Assembly (NCBI GenBank): GCA_038501625.1
Contig: JAZAYU010000221.1
Coordinates: forward strand, 124,001 to 188,000
Direction of reading: 5' to 3'
DNA length: 64,000 nt
DNA from: Corbicula japonica
Lineage: Eukaryota > Mollusca > Bivalvia > Venerida > Cyrenidae
Shown: one piece after another, positions 26,349 through 36,432 of the stretch
Numbering within the stretch: the stretch's first letter is position 1
Layout of the letters: every line of letters begins with the position of its first letter
Notes under the pieces: generated by a model
Databases searched by the model: none
Seen by the model: only the letters and a program-made list of their open reading frames with translations
Told to the model about the DNA's origin: nothing
Made by a program: the position numbers and the translations under genes

Positions 26349-26670
26349 TACTTAGTCGGACTTGCCCTTCAACGGATTCGAACATAGTCTGTTGAATGTA
26401 GTTAGCTCTAACTTATTTCACACTCATAAACTAAATTCATGTCAACATACTTCGGTGTCTGTTGACTGGAAAGTCAAGTTGTCAACAAACTGTCCGAAAT
26501 ACCACCAGGCTTGTATTAAGCCTACAGACCTCTGTGTTTACAAATTCGCCTTGAAATTAAAATTAAGCATTAATTTAAATGTCAGTTCTTTAAAGACATA
26601 TGTTTGATAATGAGTTGAGGTCGAATCACACTTAAGGGCATTGTATTGTATTTTGTTTTCTTTTGTGTTT

Positions 26671-26755
26671 CAGTTTAACAGAAGAAGATAACTTAAAGAT
26701 GAAGATCAAATGTTAGTGCCTCTAGCTGGAAGGGAACCCGCACCAAACCAAGGTT
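26671..26755 (+). other. Exon-like module C
   Basis: A 'ttttcttttgtgtttcag' acceptor is followed by tttaacagaagaagata. The T-rich lead-in is nearly the same as at 28032-28083, so modules C and D are duplicates. The likely donor is weak (AAG/gttttt near 26753). Confidence 0.25.
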
Positions 26756-26775
26756 TTTATTTTTTTTCTTGTTTT

Positions 26776-26906
26776 TGAGTGAGTGAGTGAGTGAGTGAGT
26801 GAGTGAGTGAGTGAGTGAGTGAGTGCGCAAGTGTGTGAGTGAGTGCGCAAGTGTGTGAGTAATGTGTGTGTGTGTGTGTGTGTGAGTGATGAAGAGAGTG
26901 TACCTG

Positions 26907-26942
<36 letters not shown>
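26776..26942 (+). repeat. GAGT, GT and GA microsatellites
   Basis: (GAGT)n from 26776 to 26825, interrupted GAGTGCGCAAGTGT units, (GT)n at 26865-26883 and (GA)n at 26911-26942. Confidence 0.97.
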
Positions 26943-26944
<2 letters not shown>

Positions 26945-26949
26945 AAGGC

Positions 26950-27840
26950 AATGAGAGGGAGAGAGAGAGAGGGAGAGAGATAGAGAGAGAGAGGGGGGAA
27001 AGAGGAAAAAAGGATAGAACTAAAATAACGAAATAAGGAAAAAAGGAAAGAAATAAAATAATGAATTAAGGAAAGAAGGAACGAAAAAAATGAATTAAGG
27101 AAAGAAGAAAAGAAAAAATGAATTTAGAAAAGAAGGAAAGAAAATAATTTAGGAAAGAAGGAAAATAAAATGAATTAAGGTAATATGGAAAGAATCAAAA
27201 TTATGAATTCAGGAAAGAAGAAAAAATAGCAAAAAAGGAAATAACGAAATAATAAGAAAACAAAGAATGACTTTTAGAATGAAATAAGAAACAAAGAAAA
27301 TAATAAATACATAATGAAACAAACAAACAAAGCAAAAGAAATAAAATGAAAAAGAAAAAAAAATGGAATTGAGAATGAAATATGGAAAGAAAAATAAACA
27401 AACTGAAATTTAGACAAATAGAAACAAAGAATGAAATTTGGAATGAAATTATGAATGAAATTAAGGAAATAAACAATAAATAAAGTATGAAATTAGGACA
27501 GAATGAAACAAAAGAAAGCAACAAAATAAAAAGAAAGAAAGATGGGAAGCAAAGAATGAAATAAAGAATGAAAGTAAAAAAGAAAAAAAAACACAAAGAA
27601 TGAAATTGAGAATGAAATTAAGAAAGAAAAAAATATAACAATGTAAATTAGAATTAAATTAAGAAGGAAAGAAACAAAAAGAATTTAAAAAAATAACCAA
27701 AAAGTAATAAACACACAAAGAATGAACTTGAGAAAGATAGGTAGAAAACAAGGAAGGGAGAAAGTTTAATAGATTGCGGAAAAGAAAGAAAGGTAAAGCG
27801 AGAAAGAAAAGATAGATAAAAAGATAGAGAGTGCGTGAGT
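26950..27840 (-). repeat. Inverted, diverged relative of the T-rich satellite
   Basis: The + strand is purine-rich with words such as 'aaagaatgaaattgagaatg'. Its reverse complement has the same TTCATTCTTAATTTC subrepeats as the array at 1-9.9 kb, also with a neighbouring GA/CT run. Neither satellite hairpin is present. Confidence 0.6.
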
Positions 27841-27888
27841 GAGAGATGAGTGATGAGTGATTTATTGAGTAATTAGTGAGTGAGTGAG

Positions 27889-27891
27889 TAG

Positions 27892-27959
<68 letters not shown>

Positions 27960-27984
27960 GTGAGTGAGTGAGTTGAGTGAGAAT

Positions 27985-28027
<43 letters not shown>
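27889..28027 (+). repeat. ATTG, GAGT and GA microsatellites
   Basis: (ATTG)n from about 27891 to 27957, a short GAGT run, then (GA)n at 27986-28027. Confidence 0.97.
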
Positions 28028-28033
<6 letters not shown>

Positions 28034-28083
28034 AATCACGTGTAAGGACATTGTGTTGTGTTTTTGTTTTCTTTTTGTTTCAG

Positions 28084-28119
28084 TTTCACAGAAGAAGATT
28101 ACAGATGAAGCAAGGTTTG
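28084..28119 (+). other. Exon-like module D
   Basis: It follows 'ttttctttttgtttcag' and begins tttcacagaagaagatta, the same ACAGAAGAAGAT start as modules A-C. A weak donor (AAG/gtttgt) follows 'gatgaagc'. Confidence 0.25.
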
Positions 28120-28156
28120 TTCGGTTTGGTAGGTTTCCTTTTTTTATTTCTTCTTA

Positions 28157-28458
28157 GGTAAGGTGTATGGTAAGGTATTAGGTAAGGTGTAAAGTAAGGT
28201 ATTAGGTAAGGTGTAAGGTAAGATGTAAGGTAAGGTGTATGGTAAGGTATTAGGTAAGGTGTAAGGTAAGGTATTAGGTAAGGTGTAAGGTAAGGTGTAT
28301 GGTAAGGTCTTAGGTAAGGTGTATGGTAAGGTCTTAGGTAAGGTGTAAGGTAAGGTGTATGGTAAGGTGTAAGGTAAGGTGTATCGTAAGGTGTATGGTA
28401 AGGTCTTAGGTAAGGTGTATGGTAAGGTCTTAGGTAAGGTTTAAGGTAAGGTGTCAGG
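28157..28458 (+). repeat. 12-bp minisatellite of donor-like units, ~25 copies
   Basis: Units are ggtaaggtgtaa, ggtaaggtgtat, ggtaaggtatta and ggtaaggtctta. Every unit contains AGGTAAGG, close to the animal 5' splice-site consensus. The reverse strand reads as PYHTPYLR-type repeats, an artefact of the 12-bp period. Confidence 0.95.
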
Positions 28459-29267
28459 TAAAAAACGACTATACATTTGCACGACTGGGTACGAACCAAA
28501 CACATATCCGAGTCCGCTGGTGGACTTAAAACAAAGAATCCCGTCACACTGATGTAATGTTGACCTTTCAAACCTGAGCCTCTGGCAACACAATGGGCGC
28601 GTTATGGTGCGACTGAGGGTAGTAGGTCTTCGGACCCAATAGCCAGTATGTTAAACCTCGGACTTCGGTCTGAGGAGTGCTACCCTATTGTCTCATTACT
28701 TGTGACGTCCGTGGGATTCCAGATTTTTAATGCGGCTTGTAAAGAACATGTTTTAAGTCATAAACAAATTTAAAACAGATATAAAATGCACGGATACAAC
28801 AGCAAACTAGTTGGCATTTAAGTTTGTTATGTATATGACTTGTCACATGTGCTTTACAAAAGGTCCCAAGCCCTTAAAACGCAGAGGGAAAATCAAATAA
28901 GATACAGTATCCTACAAGTTAAATATTGCAAAAACATAACAGTGAAATAAAATCAACATTACTCTGCGTCGTTTTTGCGACAAAATAAAAGATGGGAGTT
29001 GAGATTATTAACCTTTTTTCAAATCGCGAATTTATTTATTTATTTATTTACCGCGTTTCAGTTGTTGTAGTTACTTACCGTTTAAGTATTAGTAACAAGA
29101 CCTTAATCGATAAAGTATTAAATTTCAAGGCATTACTAATTTGAAAGTGCCGTATTCGAATCAATTCAACAAATATTTAGGGTTCTTTTTGGATAAATCA
29201 CAGTTGACGTTAGGCATAGTTTATAACCTACATTTTTCGTGACTTAGTATAATAATAAGAGCCCAAA

Positions 29268-29396
29268 ATCATAAAACTAAGATTGGAGACCAGTCTCAAA
29301 TCTCTAACATCTGATTGGCTAAATGGGGAACAGTCGCCATTTCAGCCAATCACATCCTTGAAGTTTGAGACTGGTCTCCAATCTTAGTTTTATTAT
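29268..29396. mobile_element. Foldback MITE copy 5
   Basis: Arms run from 'aaatcataaaactaagattg' through 'gagaccagtctcaaatctc' to the mirror 'gagactggtctccaatctta'. Same family as 12083, 14233, 15918 and 25307. Confidence 0.85.
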
Positions 29397-29399
29397 ATT

Positions 29400-31640
29400 G
29401 GGAAATGGCAAATTACGTGGAGTTAGATTTATGATCTAGGGCAAAGGCGAATGACGTGGAGTTTAATATAAGATTTGAACAAAAAATCTTGATATGCTTT
29501 TTATATGGTATTTTTATTATCATTTTGTGCATAATGTTATTTAACGACAAACAAATGTATGATCGTATTACCTGCACCTTGATAGCTTCGCAAAGGGTCA
29601 GACATATGGCAACTAATGGCGAAGGAGATAATTTAATTAAGCAAATATGATTTTCGAAATTTGTTGTTCATCCGTTAGTCATTTAGCCTAACAACTAAGT
29701 TTGACAGAAAATAATCAATTAATGTTATTCATTTTCAATAGATCGATAGCATCTGAGAGAAATCGCGATAAAGCCTTGTTGAATAGGTTTCGGATAAAGC
29801 GTTTTCCAATACAATTTCTGATACACCATTTTCAAAAAATACTATGATTCTTTTAGGAAGAGCATGATACACATCAATGCTTATAATGTCTGTTAACCAT
29901 TAAAGTGGTAAGATTTTGAGTTCCAGATCCAGTGTAGACCCAGATCAGCCTTTGAACATAATCAGTTACATTAGTTTGTAATGGGGATAATGTTTATTTT
30001 TCAGTAACAAGTGCTACCAGTGTTCATCCCGATCATCCGGAACATCCTTATCCGGATCTACACTGGTCGCTTCTTGGTCAGAAATAACTTAATGAATGTT
30101 AAAGTGCACAGCGCAGATGCGTCGGCTGATCTTGATCTACACTGTGGTAACATCCATATCACATGAAGGGTTAAAGCTCAGACTTTAGTTTTAATGTCTT
30201 GTCTGTATGGACCATGCATTAAACTCAAATAAACAATAGACAATTCATATTGAAAACAATTATTCTATATACAATAGCTTCCTGCTAAACCCTGAAACAT
30301 TGATTTAATAATTGGTTCAGTAATTTCAAAATAAAGGTGTACATTGGTATTTTACCATCATTATCATATTTTTAAATACACAATATTTGGTAAAAATGAT
30401 ATGTATGTTATAACAACCATTTAGTGTATTCTTTCTAATCTGACTTTTAAAAATGTCTATCTTTTAGAGTTTGGGTATGCACTACTTTAACAATATGAAA
30501 AAGGAAATTATTTTCATAAAAATGCTTGTTATGTACCCTTTGGCTAATAATCATCCCCTGTAGCATGCCAATCTGCTTGTAACATAGCTTGCATGGTGGG
30601 TGCTACTGCACTAGAGCACATTAGCCATTAGCTAGGCTCCATCAGTGCAAGAGGACCTAGGGGTTCAGGTTAGACAATGCAGAAATATATTCACCAGTTG
30701 ATTCCATGATGGATATCATCAAGAATCGTGTGGACAGTTGGTTAGTCTCCAATTTGTAAATATTACAAACCAACAGTATTTAACAAAATTTATTATTTTC
30801 ACTTACAAGACATGCCAGACAATTTACACAATTCTTTTGTTATAGTTTTATTGAAAATGTCAATGTAGCAAGCAGAAACAGTTACTTAAAAGATCATTTT
30901 TTATTTTGATCATCATTACAATCACATGACTAAGTATACAACGGCGCTTCAAGTCGTTATTTTGCAAACATAAACATAACCGTATGCAGACGAACACATG
31001 TTTACCTTCCCGAAAACGCCGATGACTGTCTCGCCATACCATACAGCCTTCACAACATACAACACCATGTCAAAAATAAGCACAGAGGTGGAAACAATAA
31101 AATGTATATATTTACAAGATTTGATTTCCATCAGGAATTACGTTTATTGTTTTTGTTTGTGTAAACGGGCTTCTTTTGAATTAAAAATACCCATTCGAAT
31201 GCGTTGCTATTTTCACAGAATTTTAGATATGACTTTAAGTTATAACTTATAACTGAATACACCTATTTTAGATTTTAGATTCTAAAATGACAATAATGCA
31301 TTGTGTTATCTTCCGTCTCCTTACTGTTTATTTTATTAGTTTATTTACAAATTCCACGTTTGTAAGGTGTAAGGTTTTATCCCTGTACATTTCATACTTC
31401 ACCTCCAGGTCCGAGCTCGCATCTCCAGTCCCAATCAAAGTTTGACATAAAGTAACATTAACAAGAAAAGTATAACACACACGTGTTATATGTGGACGAC
31501 ATTTATGCTAATGATGTAATGTCCCTGAGCCAAGTTGTGGTTGGATCCATTTGATTGTATATATGAAGTATTCTATAACATAACAAATGCATTTCAATGA
31601 TTTTGTTTTAAATATTATTAAAAGAATCAAACAAAAAATA
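29400..31640. other. Gene-poor stretch
   Basis: No gene is recognised. Pieces related to the 46-bp minisatellite occur at 29930-29950 and, inverted, at 30055-30140. The latter shares 'gatcttgatctacact' with the sequence just after the array at 23465. Confidence 0.4.
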
Positions 31641-31647
31641 TACAATG

Positions 31648-31878
31648 CTACCAAACAGTCATGTTTCTCAACTGTAAACAAAGGAAGTATATAAAGTGGG
31701 ATGTTGCTTTCCTGTCAATTAATTCTTGCCTTTTTCCTGACAAATTTAAACCTCGACACTGTAACCAACATTTTAATTCAACATTTGAATGCTCAGCAAT
31801 GTCAGATGAGCGAAACTTAGCTCCAGGTACATCATTTTCTGTTAAATTTACAGCAAATATCTTATCACAAGCAGCCAT
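31648..31878 (-). CDS. SAP-like domain exon (partial)
   Basis: From the ATG at 31878 the frame reads MAACDKIFAV..., then a segment NVELKCWLQCRGLNLSGKRQ followed by ELIDR. This resembles the helix-turn-helix of SAP-type modules (LxxWLxxRGLxxSGxKxxLxxR). Similar N-termini occur, from memory, on invertebrate SWIM-type or YqaJ-like proteins, often transposon-associated. Those would normally continue well beyond 76 residues. Here the frame becomes Phe/Leu-rich and stops at 31648, so either the exon ends soon after LIDR or this is a fragment. No partner exon is identified and the donor is not obvious. Confidence 0.4.
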   Translation of the reverse strand: MAACDKIFAVNLTENDVPGAKFRSSDIAEHSNVELKCWLQCRGLNLSGKRQELIDRKATSHFIYFLCLQLRNMTVW

Positions 31879-32389
31879 TGTTTACACTGTGTTGTACCAC
31901 ATGTGTATCACATGGTACAGATAACACTAATTGATGACGTAGTTGTGAATCCTTCCTATAGCTGTTTGACCTATGATCAAGCAACCACACCATCACGGCA
32001 TCAGTCTACCAGTCTACATGTCCAATAATGATTCCTAAATCTGCCACACTTCCACAAAATGGGTAGTCTTGGCTATTCCAAACCACACCTACAAAAAGTA
32101 AGTTATTTTCCATTACAAATACACATTATGTTATGCTCATCTGCTTGTCAATAGGTTTGGGATCAGCCATGCAACACATATGTAATTGGTCAAGAATATC
32201 AACACCAAAAGCACACAACAAAAAATAAAGAAATACATGAAAATCAACCAAGAGCTTAATAATTGCCAGGGAATGCCTTAGAGGGAGACTTGGCAGAAAT
32301 AGTCTCCCAAATTGTCTAAACTTCTCTCTCTACTTAGCAAACGTAGAAGTTATTTCTATATGTCCTGTGCTGTCACTAGACCAGCATGA

Positions 32390-32740
32390 TCAAAATATCT
32401 CTACAGCGTGTGCATTACATGTATTATGAGAATGTGTATTCTGATCGTGATTTTCCGTTACTCTACGGCACATACCGAACTCCGAAATAGTTTTGGAAAA
32501 TCCGATCGCTGTTATTTTTATAATCATTACGATATTCTTACGCCATAGCATGAAACTAATGTTGCTTTTGTTTTTAGTAAACCATGATGTCGATTTTTTG
32601 TCCAGCGTATTCAAATTTATTATGAGCGAGAAGGGTATATAAAAACAGGTAGCTAGAACTACATTCCTGATAAAAAGTAACATTGTTGCGTACGTAAGAT
32701 GCATCACGCTTGACCCAACTGACGAGGTATATGTTAGCAC
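32390..32740 (-). CDS. Possible membrane-anchored exon, unknown
   Basis: The open frame of 116 codons has internal ATGs; the best is MLLFIRNVVL, giving a short N-terminus, then a hydrophobic stretch (NVVLATCFYIPFSLII), then a polar stem with potential N-glycosylation at NKS and NIS. That would suit a type II membrane protein such as a glycosyltransferase start exon, but no catalytic motif follows. A GT near 32396 after AATGCACACGCT could be a donor. Possibly chance. Confidence 0.2.
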   Translation of the reverse strand: MLTYTSSVGSSVMHLTYATMLLFIRNVVLATCFYIPFSLIINLNTLDKKSTSWFTKNKSNISFMLWRKNIVMIIKITAIGFSKTISEFGMCRRVTENHDQNTHSHNTCNAHAVEIF

Positions 32741-33149
32741 GTGACCGCTATTTATAGAATGCTCTCGACCTTTGAGATAACATATTTTGACCTAGTTAGA
32801 CAATTTTTATGCAGTCATACTTCTTCACTAAAATTTAGATTAGCTCAAGAACAATACATTTGAACAGGAAATTTACAGGTTTTGCAGCACAGAGAGGTCC
32901 ATTTTCACGAATGATTGAGCAAACTACTGTATTCTGGACACAGAGAAGATTAGAATCATAAATAGTCATGATTCGACAGCCGTACAGGCCTATTGGTTTG
33001 AGTATTATTTAAATATCCAACCAAAAACTCTGCGATTGTCTTACCTTACCCCACAAAATCTCCTACATTGACACCGGTTATGCCGGTTAAAAGCGTTGCA
33101 TATGCCGTGATCGCGGCGTAGTGCCGTTCACGAAGCGTACCAGGTTAGC

Positions 33150-33258
33150 AAAGATCTCGTGATCCGGCCTGAGTGAAATATGCACAAGGGCGGTAAGGAG
33201 GCTCTTCCAAGTTACCGCCTAAGTGCATATTTTACGAGGGCCGGATCACGCGATCTTT
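33150..33258. mobile_element. Small foldback element
   Basis: Inverted arms of about 47 bp: 'aaagatctcgtgatccggcc' on the left and its near-mirror 'ggccggatcacgcgatcttt' on the right, also pairing through 'atatgcac' and 'gcggtaa'. The loop is about 15 bp. Confidence 0.75.
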
Positions 33259-33642
33259 ACCCATCATAAGTGAATGATACTTTTTCTTGCTTACAGTATT
33301 ATTTTGCGCATTTTGTGGTATTTTCCTGTAAATTTTTCTTTACATTACTTTTTTTATAGTAGCGGAGTGATATACGAGACATCCCATCGTTCATTCATAA
33401 CTGCGTTAGACGTCTTGACGTCACATAAGGTTCTGGACTCATTCTACATGGGGGTGTAGGATCGAAATTTCCTACACGGGTGAAAACACCGGATGACCTG
33501 ATCTGGTATGCAAACGTGTCTTCGGTCATACTTAAGTGTAAAATATATGGTAAGAACTTAAGTGTCCACTTCACTCCTCCCCTGCACGTTCTTCGATAAT
33601 CTTAAAAGAAAATTATCAAAATCTCAATAACGACGAAATGCC

Positions 33643-34006
33643 GTTCAACACCGAGTCCAATCGTTCACTATAGGTCCCAGGAGGAGAACGCATGGATAGA
33701 CCGCTTTTTCAGGAGGGACTATGGTACTGTGGTAAGTTAGTCGTCACCTATTTCTTTGAAAATGCATCTATCACATAAAGATAGAGCCTATTCTGATCTC
33801 CTATATTAACTTTAAACTATGGTCATCTCAAATTCGCCAATGATTTTAGGAGATCAGAATAGGTTCAATCTTTATGTGATAGATGCATTTTCAAAGAAAT
33901 AGGTGACGATTTACTTACCACAGTACCCTATTCCCACCTGAAAATGCGGTCTATCCATGCGTTCTCCTCCTGGGACCCATAGTGAATGATTGGACTCGGT
34001 GTTCAA
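33643..34006. mobile_element. Long foldback element, ~160-bp arms
   Basis: The left arm runs from 'gttcaacaccgagtccaatc' through 'ggaggagaacgcatggatag', 'cacctatttctttgaaaatg' and 'tcctat'; the right arm is its near-perfect mirror ending 'gattggactcggtgttcaa'. The central spacer is about 45 bp. No coding capacity and no clear target duplication. Confidence 0.85.
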
Positions 34007-34409
34007 TAAAACTTTGCACAAATGAATGTTACTAATTTACCTTTATTTTGCATATGGTAAGACAAGTTAGAACAGTAAAAAAAAAAGCGAGATCTGAAAA
34101 CTATATAGTAGTAGAAGTGTTTGACACTCATTTTCCTGGTCGCTTCTTGATCGCGTAAACGAGAAAAAAAAATCTTGATTTCTCTAATTGTTGTTGAAGG
34201 TATACAAAGAATACACTCAGCATTTTCTTGTCAGTATTATTACACTTATGGTGAAATTTTAATAATAAATAATGTTTATGTGGGTGCACCCTAGAACCTG
34301 GTTTAAACCCCCAGTGGCAATTTGTTTTGACACTGACCGTTCCAAGGCGGTATCCCCAAAGGTTCTCTTTTTCGTTAATTGTTCGTGGCGTCCTTCTTGA
34401 ATTGAACAA

Positions 34410-34410
34410 G

Positions 34411-34466
<56 letters not shown>
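34410..34466 (+). repeat. CT microsatellite
   Basis: A pure (CT)n run of about 56 bp. Confidence 0.97.
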
Positions 34467-34469
<3 letters not shown>

Positions 34470-34471
<2 letters not shown>

Positions 34472-35335
34472 CCTCTTCTTTTTCGCTGCGTGGGGAGGCT
34501 GTGTTTTGTGAGTGTGGCGATTCCTGATATGCATATATTTCTTTTTTGTATTGCTTAGTTTTGGTGAGTTTATGTTATTAGATTTTTAGGAAATTTTAAT
34601 GTCTAGCTTTTTAACTATTATTTATATATGTGATAAAAAACATTATAACAATCATGAGGGCAAAGATTCATTGAAAGGCATTTTGCCGATATTCAGATTT
34701 GATAATTTTAGTTTTTAACGATGAACGTGCAAGTAAAAGTGTAGTGGACCCTTAAAAGCATATCTTATTTTCACATAAGTAGAAGGCGAGTTTTTTTTTA
34801 CACATTTTGACATTATAATTTTTCATAAATAAATTGCGACTGAAACAAAATATGTTATGTTTACTTGTGTAAAAAATCAATTCTTTCATCTAGGACTAGG
34901 CGCAGTAGGCATGTAATACATGTATGCACTATCACCTCTGTCGTGAGCGGGCTTGATAAAGCCGAGCCCGCATTACTTCGATAATGGTTATTGGCGCGTG
35001 ATTTTAAAACTGTATTTTTGATTCGAATTATTATAACTTCTTTAATTTATGTCATCGTGTTCTCGCTGATTTGACACAAGGCGTTCTGGTCTCGGTGAAT
35101 GAGGTCACCTTCTGGCTTGACAATGCTATTTCATGTCGATTCTTACGTGTTATATGTTTGTGTGCTTCTGTATGCAACATTTTCGGGTTGATAGGTGGGT
35201 TGGAGGATATATACCAAGACATGTTTGTTCATATGACAATCTGCAGGCAAGTGTGAGATTGGTGCACCCTTGAACAAACACCCAGCGCCAAGGCGGTCAC
35301 CCCTCAGATCAGCCTAAATTGTGATAAAAGCTGCC
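34470..35335. other. Gene-poor stretch
   Basis: AT-rich sequence with no recognised gene or repeat family. Confidence 0.35.
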
Positions 35336-35337
35336 AT

Positions 35338-35587
35338 CTTCACGCCGCTAGGCCGCTAACTTCACGCAGAAAGGCCGCTAGGCCGCCAGGCCGCTAACTT
35401 CAGGCCGCTAGGCCGCTAACTTCACGCCGCCAGGCCGCTAACTTCACACCGCCAGGCCGCTAACTTCACGCCGCCAGGCCGCTAACTTCACGCCGCCAGG
35501 CCGCTAGGCCACTAACTTCACGCCGCCAGGCCGCTAACTTCACGCCGCCAGGCCGGTAACTTCACGCCGCCAGGCCGCTAACTTCAC
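35338..35587 (+). repeat. GC-rich 22-bp minisatellite
   Basis: Units of the type 'aacttcacgccgccaggccg' plus ct, about 11 copies with some partial units (aggccgctaggccgctaac). It is a sharp GC island in AT-rich DNA, just beyond the 3' end of the IAP gene. Confidence 0.95.
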
Positions 35588-35884
35588 AAATCTGTCCTAT
35601 TATATTTGGAGAAAATAACGCTCTTTTATACCAATTATTGCTACCATTAAAATCCAAATCGAAAACTTTTAATTTTGGTCCTACCTTTGGTTAAAGAGTA
35701 CGGCTCCGGTCATAGTATTTTAAAGCTTTGATTTCTTGTTGACTTCATCATGTTTCAGGCCCTGTCATTCACCCTCAAAATGTATAACTCTCAAATTTTG
35801 ATAAGGGCCACGTTTGTAAGTTTTCCTGCTAGTAAGATAATTGTACGCCCGTGTTTACATTCAATAATTCAACTCGGAGACTAA

Positions 35885-35890
35885 TTTATT
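35885..35890 (-). terminator. Likely polyadenylation signal of the IAP gene
   Basis: A canonical AATAAA on the minus strand, about 165 bp downstream of the stop codon at 36054, with no coding sequence between. Confidence 0.55.
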
Positions 35891-36053
35891 GGTTTTCAAA
35901 TAAACAATAAACAATATAAACAAAACTAAATGTATCATAAATTGTTAATAATGTTATCTTTTAAAAACATGAAGAACTACAAACAGCAAAGATGGCCCTT
36001 ATCGAATCGTGTGTAGTATATAAAATTATATAAAACACAATGATTTATACACA

Positions 36054-36274
36054 TTATGCAGCATAAGTTCTAACAGTTCCTTTAATATATTTCCCACAAT
36101 TCCTTTCTGTGCAATATCGAACTGTTTCTGCGCATGCTTCACATGTCACTAGATGTCCGCACGGGAGAAAGACGATGCTGACGTCATTCTGCTTACATTT
36201 GGTACAAATCGTCTGCTGCTTCATTCTGGCGTTCTCTTCCCGTAGTTTCTTTTGTTCCAGAGACGGCATCTTTC
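36054..36274 (-). CDS. IAP exon 7: C-terminal RING with a C-x4-C final pair
   Basis: Acceptor cacactttcag; stop TAA at 36056-36054. It reads KLREENARMKQQTICTKCKQ, NDVSIVFLPCGHLVTCEAC, AETVRYCTERNC, GKYIKGTVRTYAA. The order C-x2-C-x11-C-x-H-x3-C-x2-C-x6-C is standard, and KGTVRTY is the usual IAP C-terminus that supports RING dimers. The last pair is odd: C-x4-C (CTERNC) in place of C-x2-C (CPIC). The Pro next to the sixth Cys is also missing. Zinc site 2 and E2 contact may be altered. Confidence 0.95.
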
Positions 36275-36401
36275 CTGAAAGTGTGTATAGAATGGCAATT
36301 TCACTGGCTGAGTGATCGATTCATTAAGCGAATAACTCACTTTTACTTACTGACTAATTGATTGAATTGCTGGCTTGTTGTTTGATTGTCTTATTTACAT
36401 G

Positions 36402-36432
<31 letters not shown>

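Noticed and set aside
27201..28571. Minus-strand frames rich in Phe/Ser or in PYHTPYLR repeats
   Set aside because: The first is translated low-complexity satellite. The second is the 12-bp minisatellite read on the reverse strand; a 12-bp period keeps any frame open.
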